A DNA stretch of 21,730 nucleotides from positions 1 to 21,730 of IMG/VR virus record IMGVR_UViG_3300032116_001482; one strand, 5' to 3'. Positions 1 through 6,543 of the stretch are shown here, piece by piece. A program made the position numbers and the translations under genes. The notes beneath the pieces are model-generated. The model had not been told where the DNA came from. It did no database searches and saw nothing but the letters and a program-made list of their open reading frames with translations. The first letter of the stretch is position 1; the number at the start of each line of letters is the position of its first letter. This DNA is from a virus.

Positions 1-548
1 ATTCAGATAACGGCACAAACTACATTGATCTGATTGCTCCGGCTTCTGTCGCAAGTAATCGGACAATTACTTTGCCTGATGAAACCGGAACGCTACTGAC
101 AACGGGTTCCACATTTGCCGGAACTGGCCCTGCCTTCTATGCGTATCAACTTACTGCTCAAACTGGTGTTACGCAGTTGACGGCAACCAAAATTACCTTT
201 GATGCAGAGGTATTTGACACAAACAATAACTTTGCGTCGAGCAGGTTTACTCCGACGGTTGCTGGCTACTATCAATTCAGTTTTGGCGTTTCAATACCAT
301 CGGCAAACTCAGGTGCATTTTGTCAGGCAACTATTAGAAAAAATAACTCTACGGATACAAATGGAGCCGCGTCACTTGGTCAAAGCGGAACCCTGTACCC
401 CCAGTCCGTTGGCTCTGTTCTTTTGTATATGAATGGCTCAACCGATTATGTCGAAGTCAACATTTACGGAACAGCCCCGGGTAATTATTCTATTTTGAAT
501 GGAATTTATTGCACCTTCTTTATGGGCGCACTTGTGAGGGCCGCATGA
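1..548 (+). CDS. Tail fibre protein with C1q/TNF-like tip, partial at left edge
   Basis: The reading frame is already open at base 3 and no good start is visible, so this is the C-terminal part of a longer gene; the TTG at 72 is not a credible start because the frame upstream reads as fibre sequence (DNGTNYIDLIAPASVASNR). The motif ITLPDETGTLL is common in phage tail fibres just before the receptor-binding tip. The last ~130 residues have the look of a C1q/TNF-like jelly roll: FTPTVAGYYQFSFGV, then VLLYMNGSTDYVEVNIYG, ending in a hydrophobic strand TFFMGALVRAA. Such tips usually form trimers that bind host surface receptors. The TGA stop overlaps the next start (ATGATGA). Fibre role is fairly sure; the C1q-like fold is inferred from motif pattern. 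Confidence 0.8.
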   Translation, partial: SDNGTNYIDLIAPASVASNRTITLPDETGTLLTTGSTFAGTGPAFYAYQLTAQTGVTQLTATKITFDAEVFDTNNNFASSRFTPTVAGYYQFSFGVSIPSANSGAFCQATIRKNNSTDTNGAASLGQSGTLYPQSVGSVLLYMNGSTDYVEVNIYGTAPGNYSILNGIYCTFFMGALVRAA

Positions 549-721
549 TGACACTTTACGAAAAAATCAAAAAAATCTACCCTGAACTTCAAGATATTGA
601 GTTCAGTCAAACCATTCGTTTGCGAAACGACAGCGATGGTCGCGGCGACTACATCGCTCAGTGGGATCATCCGACGCTGCCGCGTCCAACCCAAGAACAA
701 CTTGATGCGGTAAAGGAGTAA
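545..721 (+). CDS. XkdW-like small tail-fibre-associated protein
   Basis: A 58-residue protein starting at the ATG that overlaps the stop of the upstream fibre gene (MMTLYEKIKKIYPEL). A longer reading from 509 would run back into the fibre gene and is less likely. The pattern LYEKIKKIYPEL, then an acidic/polar stretch, then YIAQWDHPTLPRPTQEQL matches what I know of the XkdW family of small phage tail proteins, whose exact role is not established. Its translational coupling to the fibre suggests an assembly or accessory role for that fibre. No membrane segment or signal peptide is visible. Family assignment is by remembered motif, not by search. Confidence 0.65.
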   Translation: MMTLYEKIKKIYPELQDIEFSQTIRLRNDSDGRGDYIAQWDHPTLPRPTQEQLDAVKE

Positions 722-724
722 CGT

Positions 725-1306
725 ATGAGCAAGATAGCCCTATCAGGTGACGCAAGCGGAACAGGTACGTTCACCATTGCGTCTCCAAACTCAAACAGCA
801 ACTACACGCTGACGCTTCCGGCAAATACCGGGACTTTGCTTTCTACTGCGTCCAATCTTGCTGGTTTGACTGGCGCGGGGAAAATACTTCAGGTCGTTCA
901 GAGCAATCAATTTAGTGGTGTGACAACCACCTCTGGTTCTGCTCAATTTTCCTCTTCTACCCCATCTATTACGCCTTCTGCCACATCCAGCAAAATTTTG
1001 CAGTTATGGGCAACCTCTGTAATTGTTGATTGTGATAACGATTCGCAAGGTTCAAACAACGGCTTTGTGCGTTTCGAGTATCAAATTGGCGGCACTGGCG
1101 GCGCATGGTCTTCGTTGGGTCAGTTTACTGTGCCCGGGCGCGGCGGTAACGGTACTTTCACAAATGCTGTCTTTTTGAGTTCTTTGTCTACCACCAGCAC
1201 CGTTTACTTCCGCATGGGTATTGGTAAAGAAGAGGGTGCTCGCAACATTCTGATTAACGATGCTTGGGGCAGTAACCGTGTATTTTTGCTGGAGGTGGGA
1301 GCATGA
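725..1306 (+). CDS. Short tail fibre / receptor-binding protein
   Basis: A 193-residue protein preceded by AAAGGAGTAACGT. The N-terminus (MSKIALSGDASGTGTFTIAS) and the motif LTLPANTGTLLSTAS are typical tail-fibre repeats and parallel the end of the first fibre gene. From residue ~55 it has the module GKILQVVQSNQFSGVTTTSG with ITPSATSSKIL, a beta-rich C-terminal fibre domain seen in many phages, ending in the strand VFLLEVGA. It has no long shaft or recognisable virion-anchoring domain, so it may be a fibre tip or an accessory fibre attached to another protein. It ends in an ATGA overlap with the next gene, like the first fibre cassette. Confidence 0.75.
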   Translation: MSKIALSGDASGTGTFTIASPNSNSNYTLTLPANTGTLLSTASNLAGLTGAGKILQVVQSNQFSGVTTTSGSAQFSSSTPSITPSATSSKILQLWATSVIVDCDNDSQGSNNGFVRFEYQIGGTGGAWSSLGQFTVPGRGGNGTFTNAVFLSSLSTTSTVYFRMGIGKEEGARNILINDAWGSNRVFLLEVGA

Positions 1307-1602
1307 CAACAATCGTAAAAGCACTCCTCTCGTTGCGCCCCGGCGCTGAGTGGACGATACACGGCGAAGATCAGTTGGAATGGCTCGATCAAAAGCAAAC
1401 GCGCCCCACTGATGCTGAAATTCAAGCCGAGGTTGCTCGCCTTCAGGCCGCAGAGCCTGCGCGTATTGCAGGAGAAAAGCGCCGAGTGGCTTATACCTAC
1501 GAAGCCGACCCTCTGTTCTTCAAAGCACAACGAGGCGAAGCCACAATGTCTGAGTGGCAAGCCAAAGTGGCTGAAATCAAAGCCCGTTACCCGAAGGAGT
1601 AA
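1303..1602 (+). CDS. Small fibre-cassette accessory protein (tail assembly chaperone-like)
   Basis: A 99-residue hydrophilic protein whose ATG overlaps the stop of the upstream fibre gene, with GGAGG just upstream. The first half contains LRPGAEWTIHGEDQLEWLD followed by an Ala/Glu-rich helix (EIQAEVARLQAAEPARIA). The second half, YEADPLFFKAQRGEATMSEW and then KVAEIKARYPKE, is a motif I know from many phage proteins found beside tail fibres. The molecular function is not known to me. Position and coupling suggest a fibre assembly factor or tail chaperone. No catalytic motif is seen. Confidence 0.6.
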   Translation: MTTIVKALLSLRPGAEWTIHGEDQLEWLDQKQTRPTDAEIQAEVARLQAAEPARIAGEKRRVAYTYEADPLFFKAQRGEATMSEWQAKVAEIKARYPKE

Positions 1603-1608
1603 ACCATG
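1594..1608 (+). promoter_or_regulatory. Strong ribosome binding site now leading into an 11-codon remnant ORF
   Basis: AAGGAG at 1594-1599 lies six bases before the ATG at 1606. It is the strongest initiation site in this part of the operon, yet it now drives only an 11-codon reading frame. It probably served the third fibre gene before the endonuclease gene was inserted (inference). Confidence 0.6.
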
Positions 1609-1641
1609 CCCAGCATAATCAACAGTGTGAGGATTGAATGA
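1606..1641 (+). pseudogene. Truncated duplicate of the start of the third tail-fibre gene
   Basis: The frame reads MPSIINSVRIE and stops. Its first seven codons match the start of the fibre gene at 2239 (MPSILNS) with only four base differences over the first 21 bases. It has a strong ribosome binding site, and its TGA stop overlaps the ATG of the endonuclease gene as ATGA. I read this as the 5' stub of the fibre gene left upstream of an inserted homing endonuclease; it may now act as a leader peptide that couples translation into the endonuclease. Confidence 0.65.
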
Positions 1642-2238
1642 CAGCCAGACTGCCAACGGAAGTTTGTCATCTGTACCGCATTACTGATACGGTACGGGGC
1701 AAGTTTTACATTGGCAAACATCGTGGCTCAGAAAAATCTTCATATTGGGGAAGCGGAAGACGAATTCGATCTCATGTAAAAAAGTACGGCTCTCAAGACC
1801 TTATTTACGAAATACTGGTGATTGGAACCGAGGAGTACATTTATGAAATCGAGAAAAAATATGTCACGGATGAATTTATTGCATCCAATTCAAACTGTTT
1901 AAACCTTTGTGCTGGCGGTATTGGCGGCAACATGGGTCACGGTGCTTGGAACAAAGGGAAAAAATGGGATGACGCCGCCAAAGAAAAAATGAGGCTGGCA
2001 AAACTTGGAAAGGTTAGTCCACGCAAAGGGGCGGTTAATAGCCCAGAGCATCGTTTAAAAATTAGTCTTGCTCGTGTGGGTAAAGTTTGCATTACCGAAG
2101 AAGCGAGAAAAAAGTTAAGCGCGATTAACAAAGGAAAAGTTTGGGAAAGGGTGGATTGCCCTCATTGCGGCAAGTCTGTTCCTTGGCATATGCGTAACCA
2201 AAAGCATTTCGATAAATGCGAAAGAAAGGATTTTAACT
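1638..2238 (+). mobile_element. Homing-endonuclease insertion at the start of a tail-fibre gene
   Basis: The interval between the two copies of the fibre-gene start (1606 and 2239) is filled almost exactly by the endonuclease gene. The flanking partial duplication ATGCC(C/T)AGCATA(A/T)T(C/G)AAC suggests insertion by recombination around the fibre start codon, leaving one stub and one working start. The exact insertion ends cannot be fixed without an uninterrupted relative. Confidence 0.5.
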
Positions 2239-2246
2239 ATGCCTAG
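1638..2246 (+). CDS. GIY-YIG homing endonuclease with NUMOD3 repeats and C-terminal zinc finger
   Basis: A 202-residue free-standing homing endonuclease. The N-terminal nuclease domain (residues ~9-95) shows a degenerate GIY element (HLYRIT), the YIG element FYIGKH, and GSGRRIRSHVKKYG with the arginine region, followed by EEYIYEIEKKYV where the catalytic Glu is expected. Residues ~105-170 carry NUMOD3-like DNA-binding repeats (GKKWDDAAKEKMRLAKLGK; SPEHRLKISLARVGK; TEEARKKLSAINKGK). The C-terminus has a zinc-finger pattern: CPHC at 174-177 and HFDKC at 190-194. Such enzymes cut alleles lacking them and spread by recombination. The start is chosen from GAGGA at 1629-1633. The stop lies inside the start of the next fibre gene (8-base overlap). 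It is more AT-rich than downstream genes, as expected for a mobile gene. Confidence 0.88.
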   Translation: MTARLPTEVCHLYRITDTVRGKFYIGKHRGSEKSSYWGSGRRIRSHVKKYGSQDLIYEILVIGTEEYIYEIEKKYVTDEFIASNSNCLNLCAGGIGGNMGHGAWNKGKKWDDAAKEKMRLAKLGKVSPRKGAVNSPEHRLKISLARVGKVCITEEARKKLSAINKGKVWERVDCPHCGKSVPWHMRNQKHFDKCERKDFNYA

Positions 2247-2928
2247 CATATTGAACTCAGATGACGGAGTAGTCTCCGGTACGTCTGGTCTAAAGACCAC
2301 GGGCGGGAATGATGGTGTTACCGTTTTCCAGCAAAACGGTACTGAGGCTGCGCGTATCAGCGCAGCAAGTAATGTCGGTATTGGCACCACAAATGCTGGC
2401 GCATTTAGACTTGCGGTGGTCGGTTCTCGCATTCAATTATCTGGAGGCTCGACATCGCAAGAGGGTATAGCAATTCAACGTATTGCTGGCGCTGCAACCA
2501 TTACTGGAATCAATAATGACAACAATGCGTACAACGATGTTGCTTTATATGCTGGCGCGTCGGAGGGTGCGAGGCTTACCACTGGCGGTCTTTTCCAATT
2601 CAACTCCGGTTACGGCTCAGTAGCCACAGCATACGGATGTCGCTCTTGGGTAAACTTTAACGGCACAGGTACGGTGGCAATCCGTGCTTCGGGTAATGTG
2701 TCCAGCATTACGGATAACGGAACAGGCAATTACACAGTTAACTTCACGACTGCATTTGTTGACACCAGTTATTCTGGGGTTTTTGGGTGCAATGACAACG
2801 GGAATACGAGCACTATGTGTTACCGAACAGGTGGCACAAAATCAACCACCGCCTTCCAAGTTAGCACGGCTTCAGGGGTGGCTGTTCTTGCTGACAATGA
2901 TATGTGTATGGTTGCTGTTTTCCGTTAA
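2239..2928 (+). CDS. Tail fibre / receptor-binding protein
   Basis: A 229-residue fibre protein. The N-terminal half has phage-fibre motifs (GTEAARISAASNVGIGTTNAG, then FRLAVVG), and the C-terminal half carries the conserved tip module CRSWVNFNGTGTVAIRASGN, followed by ITDNGTGNYTVNFTTAFVDT and ending in a hydrophobic strand MCMVAVFR. This module is widespread at the end of phage tail fibres and is presumed to bind host receptors. AAAGGA at 2225-2230, inside the endonuclease gene, provides the ribosome binding site, and the start overlaps the endonuclease stop. A second, broken copy of its start lies at 1606. Two small conserved genes follow. Confidence 0.8.
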   Translation: MPSILNSDDGVVSGTSGLKTTGGNDGVTVFQQNGTEAARISAASNVGIGTTNAGAFRLAVVGSRIQLSGGSTSQEGIAIQRIAGAATITGINNDNNAYNDVALYAGASEGARLTTGGLFQFNSGYGSVATAYGCRSWVNFNGTGTVAIRASGNVSSITDNGTGNYTVNFTTAFVDTSYSGVFGCNDNGNTSTMCYRTGGTKSTTAFQVSTASGVAVLADNDMCMVAVFR

Positions 2929-2944
2929 TTAAAGGAGTTAAAAC

Positions 2945-3202
2945 ATGACAAAACGAATCATTTTTCAAAACGACGAAGGCGGCGTTGCCGTCCTTATTCC
3001 AACCCCTGAGTGCTTGCAAGAGCACACGATTGAAGAGATTGCTGCCAAGGATGTTCCTTCTGGCAAGCCCTACAAGATCGTGGACGTGGCAGACATTCCG
3101 TCTGACCGCACTTTCCGCAACGCTTGGGAGGTTGATGTCAATACATTGACCGATGGTGTTGGCGCTGAGTCCAACGAGTTCCCTGTGAAGGAGGAAGCAT
3201 GA
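2945..3202 (+). CDS. Conserved small phage protein of the fibre cassette, function unknown
   Basis: An 85-residue protein after AAAGGAGTTAAAAC. The sequence KRIIFQNDEGGVAVLIPTPE followed by PSGKPYKIVDVADIPSDRTF and RNAWEVD is a pattern I recognise from many phage and prophage fibre regions, without a known function. It is a compact, probably beta-rich soluble protein with no membrane segment. It is coupled by ATGA to the next gene, and the two usually occur as a pair in my memory of such loci. A role in fibre attachment or assembly is inferred from context only. Confidence 0.6.
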   Translation: MTKRIIFQNDEGGVAVLIPTPECLQEHTIEEIAAKDVPSGKPYKIVDVADIPSDRTFRNAWEVDVNTLTDGVGAESNEFPVKEEA

Positions 3203-3435
3203 TTTCCATCAACATGACCAAGGCGAAAGAGATCGCCCACACCGCTCGCCGCGCTGCTCGTACTGCCGAGTTTGAGCCGCATGACGCCATCATCATGAAG
3301 CAGATTCCCGGTGTTGATGCCGCTGCCGCTGAAGCCGCTCGTCAGGCAATCCGCGACAAGTACGCTGCTCTGCAAACGCAGATGGATGCTGCTCAGACCC
3401 CTGATCAACTGAAGTCTCTGATGCCGCAGGTGTAA
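3199..3435 (+). CDS. Conserved small helical phage protein, partner of the upstream gene
   Basis: A 78-residue, almost wholly helical protein: INMTKAKEIAHTARRAARTA, a short hinge (FEPHDAIIMKQIPGVD), then AAAAEAARQAIRDKYAALQT and a C-terminal helix. The start overlaps the previous stop as ATGA, so the two proteins are probably made in fixed ratio. The helical, charged character and its place after a fibre would fit a chaperone, but no function is known to me. It is the last gene before the lysis cassette. Confidence 0.6.
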   Translation: MISINMTKAKEIAHTARRAARTAEFEPHDAIIMKQIPGVDAAAAEAARQAIRDKYAALQTQMDAAQTPDQLKSLMPQV

Positions 3436-3437
3436 TC

Positions 3438-3707
3438 ATGGCATGGTCTGACGTTCTCAAAGCAGTCATTCCCATCGTGGTTGCGGCTCTGGCTTGGCTG
3501 CTGGGGCAGGTTGCGTCTTTCTCGGAACGCCTGACCAAGATTGAAGGGGCCATGCCTGCGCTCATTACCAAAGAGGGTGTTCCGACTGACAGCCCAATCA
3601 GCGCAGAGCGCAGGGCGCAACAACGCGAGCACTTGATGACACACATTCATGAGTTGCAGGTCAAAGTCAGGCTCCTTGAGGAGCGTGAGAAACTGAACAA
3701 GAAATAA
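3438..3707 (+). CDS. Membrane-anchored coiled-coil protein of the lysis cassette (candidate i-spanin)
   Basis: An 89-residue protein with one N-terminal transmembrane segment (residues ~8-27, VLKAVIPIVVAALAWLLGQV) followed by a hydrophilic region and a C-terminal heptad-like helix (HIHELQVKVRLLEEREKLNK). This topology, directly before a holin and an endolysin, fits an inner-membrane spanin that helps disrupt the outer membrane of Gram-negative hosts. It is shorter than typical Rz proteins, and I found no lipobox-containing outer-membrane partner in or beside it. It could instead be a holin regulator or another small membrane protein. It begins two bases after the previous stop. Confidence 0.5.
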   Translation: MAWSDVLKAVIPIVVAALAWLLGQVASFSERLTKIEGAMPALITKEGVPTDSPISAERRAQQREHLMTHIHELQVKVRLLEEREKLNKK

Positions 3708-3722
3708 CCAACAGGAGGACGC

Positions 3723-4223
3723 ATGGACTGGCTCAAACAGATTGCCCCAACAGTTGCTACAGCCCTCGGTGGCCCACTGGCAGGAATGGCGGTGTCTGCC
3801 ATCTCCAAAGCCATCGGCGTTGATCCTGACAAAGTTGAAGACCTGATCTCCAGCAACAAACTGACTTCGGATCAGATTGCCCAGATCAAGATTGCCGAGA
3901 TCGAACTCCAAAAGCAAGCCCAAGAACTGGGCCTGAACTTTGAGAAACTGGCAGTCGATGACCGCAAGAGCGCCCGCGAGATGCAGGCGGTGACCCGTTC
4001 GTGGGTTCCTCCTCTGCTGGCTGCTTCGGTGACTGTCGGATTCTTCGCTATCCTTGGCGGCATGATGTTCGGTCAGATGTCCGTGGCTGACAACACGGCG
4101 CTCACCATGATGCTTGGCTCTCTGGGCACGGCTTGGACCGGGATCATCGCCTACTACTTCGGCTCGTCTGCTGGCTCTCAGGCCAAGACCGACCTGCTTT
4201 CTAAAGCACCGCCCGTCAAATGA
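3723..4223 (+). CDS. Three-transmembrane phage holin (GTA_holin_3TM type)
   Basis: A 166-residue protein preceded by AGGAGGACGC. Three hydrophobic segments are visible: residues ~9-31 (TVATALGGPLAGMAVSAISK), ~94-118 (WVPPLLAASVTVGFFAILGG) and ~124-150 (ALTMMLGSLGTAWTGIIAYY). Between the first and second lies a charged helical region. The pattern of a first segment, an amphipathic linker, then RxxxxxxRSWVPP and two closing segments is that of the 3TM holin family of phages and gene transfer agents. Holins form inner-membrane lesions that let the endolysin reach the cell wall at a set time. The endolysin gene follows after nine bases, completing the cassette. Confidence 0.8.
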   Translation: MDWLKQIAPTVATALGGPLAGMAVSAISKAIGVDPDKVEDLISSNKLTSDQIAQIKIAEIELQKQAQELGLNFEKLAVDDRKSAREMQAVTRSWVPPLLAASVTVGFFAILGGMMFGQMSVADNTALTMMLGSLGTAWTGIIAYYFGSSAGSQAKTDLLSKAPPVK

Positions 4224-4232
4224 GGAGTCGCC

Positions 4233-4688
4233 ATGCCATTCCAACTTTCTCAGCGCAGTCTCGATAAACTAGTGGGCGTTCGCCCGGAACTGGTCGAGGT
4301 GGTTAAACGCGCTATTGAGATCACCACTGTTGACTTCGGTGTCACCGAGGGACTGCGTACCAAGGAGCGTCAGATCGAACTCTTTGAGAAAGGAGCATCC
4401 CAGATCAAAGACGGCGGCACTCACGTCGATGGCAGAGCGGTGGACCTGATGGCCTACATCGGAGATCGTGGCAGTTGGGAACTCAACCTGTACGACAACA
4501 TTGCTGATGCGGTGAAACAAGCCGCAATCGAGAAGAACGTAGCGATCCGTTGGGGTGCTGCGTGGAACGTGCCCGACATTCGCCTCTGGCGCGGCACGAT
4601 GGAGGAGGCCATGAACTTCTACATCGACGAGCGTCGTAAGCAAAACAAGCGTCCGTTCATTGACGGACCCCACTTCGAGATGGTCTAA
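4233..4688 (+). CDS. Endolysin, M15-family L-Ala-D-Glu / D-Ala-D-Ala-type peptidase
   Basis: A 151-residue single-domain peptidase without signal peptide, so it depends on the holin. The M15 zinc site is complete: H64 and D71 in GGTHVDGRAVDL and H147 in the C-terminal GPHFEM, with E149 in the usual HxE arrangement. The N-terminal half has the family features VTEGLRTKERQIELFEKGAS. Related phage endolysins, such as that of T5, cut the peptide stem of Gram-negative peptidoglycan. The start has GAGGAG upstream. The exact bond cleaved cannot be told from sequence. Confidence 0.87.
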   Translation: MPFQLSQRSLDKLVGVRPELVEVVKRAIEITTVDFGVTEGLRTKERQIELFEKGASQIKDGGTHVDGRAVDLMAYIGDRGSWELNLYDNIADAVKQAAIEKNVAIRWGAAWNVPDIRLWRGTMEEAMNFYIDERRKQNKRPFIDGPHFEMV

Positions 4689-4690
4689 CT

Positions 4691-6541
4691 ATGGCTCTGC
4701 AACGCCTCCAGTTCAAACCCGGTGTAAACCGCGACCAGACTAACTATGCTGGCGAGGGGGGCTACTACGAGTGCGATAAGGTTCGCTTCCGCTCGGGTTA
4801 TCCCCAGAAGTTGGGTGGATGGCTTCGCTACGGTGTATTCACGTTGGCAGGTGTGTGCCGTCAGATGTACAACTACATCACCACCGAGTCCGACAACATC
4901 ATGTGTCTGGGTACCAGCGAGAAGGCATACCTTGAGGTGGGTGGTAACCTAATTGACGTTACGCCGCTACGTACAACTTTTACGTCTCCGGCTACAAACA
5001 ACTGCTTTGATACCACCAATGGCTCGGCTACTGTTCGTGTCAACATCATCAACCACGGTGCCATCGACGGCGACTGGGTGACTTTTTCTGGTGTTGTCGG
5101 TCCGGTCAATGGCATCCCTGCGTCGGAGTTGAATGCTGAGTTCCAGATTGTTTACATCGACCAAGACAACTTCGACATCACGGTAACCACTCCGGCAACA
5201 AGCACCGGCTCTGGTGGTGGCACGGCTATCGTCGCTGCCTTCCAGATCAACATTGGTTCGCCTACGGGCACGGTGGGTTACGGTTGGAGTGCGGGTACTT
5301 GGAGCCGTGGTACTTGGGGTTCAGGCACGATCACCCCTATTTACACCCCGCAGCGCGACTGGTTCTTCGACAACTTCGACAACGACGCGGTGATGAACAT
5401 CCGTCAAGGCCCGATCTACTGGTGGGTGTACGACCCAACCTTTACGACTCGTGCTGTGCTGCTGTCGTCGCTGACCGGGGCTAGTGCTGTTCCCGTTGCG
5501 GCTATGCAAGTGCTGGTCTCGCAGAACGACAAGCACCTGCTGGCATTTGGCTGTGTGCCGTTTGGTTCGTCCTCCGTTTCCGACTTTGATCCTCTTCTTA
5601 TCCGTTGGGCAAACCAGAACGATCCGGTCAACTGGACTCCGACTGCAACAAACACCTCGGGCTTCCTGCGTGTGTCTCGTGGTTCGCGCATCATTCGCGC
5701 TATCCCTACCCGTCAAGAAATCTTGGTCTTCACGGACTCGCACCTCTACTCCTTGCAGTTCTTGGGTACAACGGATGTGTTTGGCTTGCAGGAGATGGGT
5801 GACAACATCTCCATCATGGGGCCACGGTCTTGCGCCACTGCCAACAACGTGACGTACTGGATGGGTACGGACAAGTTTTACTACTACTCAGGTCGTGTGG
5901 AGACTCTCCCCTGCACCCTGCGTAACCACGTTTTTCAGAACTTCAACTACGACCAAGCCCAGCAGGTCGTGTGTGGCACCAACGAGGGTTGGCACGAGAT
6001 TTGGTGGTTCTACCCAACTGCCAACTCGCCTACCAACGATGCCTACGTTGTGTACAACTACTTGGAAAAGGTGTGGTTCTACGGCTCGCTTCCGCGCACG
6101 GCTTGGCTTGACTCGGCTTTGCGCCAGTACCCGCAAGCGGTTGGCAACTACCAGATGTTTGACCATGAGCGTGGGGTCAACGACGATGTGTTGCCGATGA
6201 CTTCGTTCATCACGACCAACGACTTTGATGTGGGTGACGGCGAGAACTTGCTGCTTATCAAGCGCATACTGCCTGACATCAACTTTGAAGGTTCCACCGC
6301 AGCCAACCCGCAGATTCTGCTGACTATGCGTCCGCGCAACTTCCCGGGTAGCAACTACAGCAGCACCAACCAGCCTACGGTTACTCAGAGTACGACGGTA
6401 CCTGTAGAACAGTACACCGAGCAGGTATTCATCCGCGCCCGTGCACGGCAGATGGGGTTCAAGATTCAGTCAACTGACTTGGGCGTGCAGTGGCAACTCG
6501 GCGCACCTCGTTTGGATGGTCGTCCAGATGGCAAGAGATAA
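4691..6541 (+). CDS. Large tail/stabilisation protein (beta-rich, propeller-like) with FCCH-like insert
   Basis: A 616-residue protein starting two bases after the endolysin stop. The N-terminus (LQRLQFKPGVNRDQTNYAGE, then CDKVRFRSGYPQKLGGW) is the opening motif of a family of podoviral tail proteins like the P22 gp10 / tubular tail group that close or extend the portal and anchor fibres. Residues ~97-182 form an insert (NGSATVRVNIINHGAIDGDW, then NAEFQIVYIDQDNFDITV) resembling the repeat that databases label as ubiquitin-activating E1 FCCH in phage proteins; it is a beta-barrel-like structural repeat and does not imply ubiquitin chemistry. The remainder has repeated W/Y-rich beta strands (RDWFFDNFDN, WWVYDPTF, LYSLQFLGTTDVFGL, VTYWMGTDKFYYYSGRVETL) fitting a propeller. 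The exact structural place in the tail is inferred. Confidence 0.65.
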   Translation: MALQRLQFKPGVNRDQTNYAGEGGYYECDKVRFRSGYPQKLGGWLRYGVFTLAGVCRQMYNYITTESDNIMCLGTSEKAYLEVGGNLIDVTPLRTTFTSPATNNCFDTTNGSATVRVNIINHGAIDGDWVTFSGVVGPVNGIPASELNAEFQIVYIDQDNFDITVTTPATSTGSGGGTAIVAAFQINIGSPTGTVGYGWSAGTWSRGTWGSGTITPIYTPQRDWFFDNFDNDAVMNIRQGPIYWWVYDPTFTTRAVLLSSLTGASAVPVAAMQVLVSQNDKHLLAFGCVPFGSSSVSDFDPLLIRWANQNDPVNWTPTATNTSGFLRVSRGSRIIRAIPTRQEILVFTDSHLYSLQFLGTTDVFGLQEMGDNISIMGPRSCATANNVTYWMGTDKFYYYSGRVETLPCTLRNHVFQNFNYDQAQQVVCGTNEGWHEIWWFYPTANSPTNDAYVVYNYLEKVWFYGSLPRTAWLDSALRQYPQAVGNYQMFDHERGVNDDVLPMTSFITTNDFDVGDGENLLLIKRILPDINFEGSTAANPQILLTMRPRNFPGSNYSSTNQPTVTQSTTVPVEQYTEQVFIRARARQMGFKIQSTDLGVQWQLGAPRLDGRPDGKR

Positions 6542-6543
6542 CC

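Noticed and set aside
1-2928. Diversity-generating retroelement acting on the fibre tips
   Set aside because: No reverse transcriptase, template repeat or adenine-mutated duplicate is seen in the window. The tips look C1q-like or other beta folds and not C-type lectin variable regions.
3405-4244. 279-codon minus-strand frame across the lysis cassette
   Set aside because: It covers three well-supported plus-strand genes (spanin-like, holin, part of endolysin) and has no protein-like features.
5040-5240. Ubiquitin-pathway protein from the FCCH-like segment
   Set aside because: In phage tail proteins this label reflects a structural resemblance. There is no adenylation or catalytic cysteine domain.
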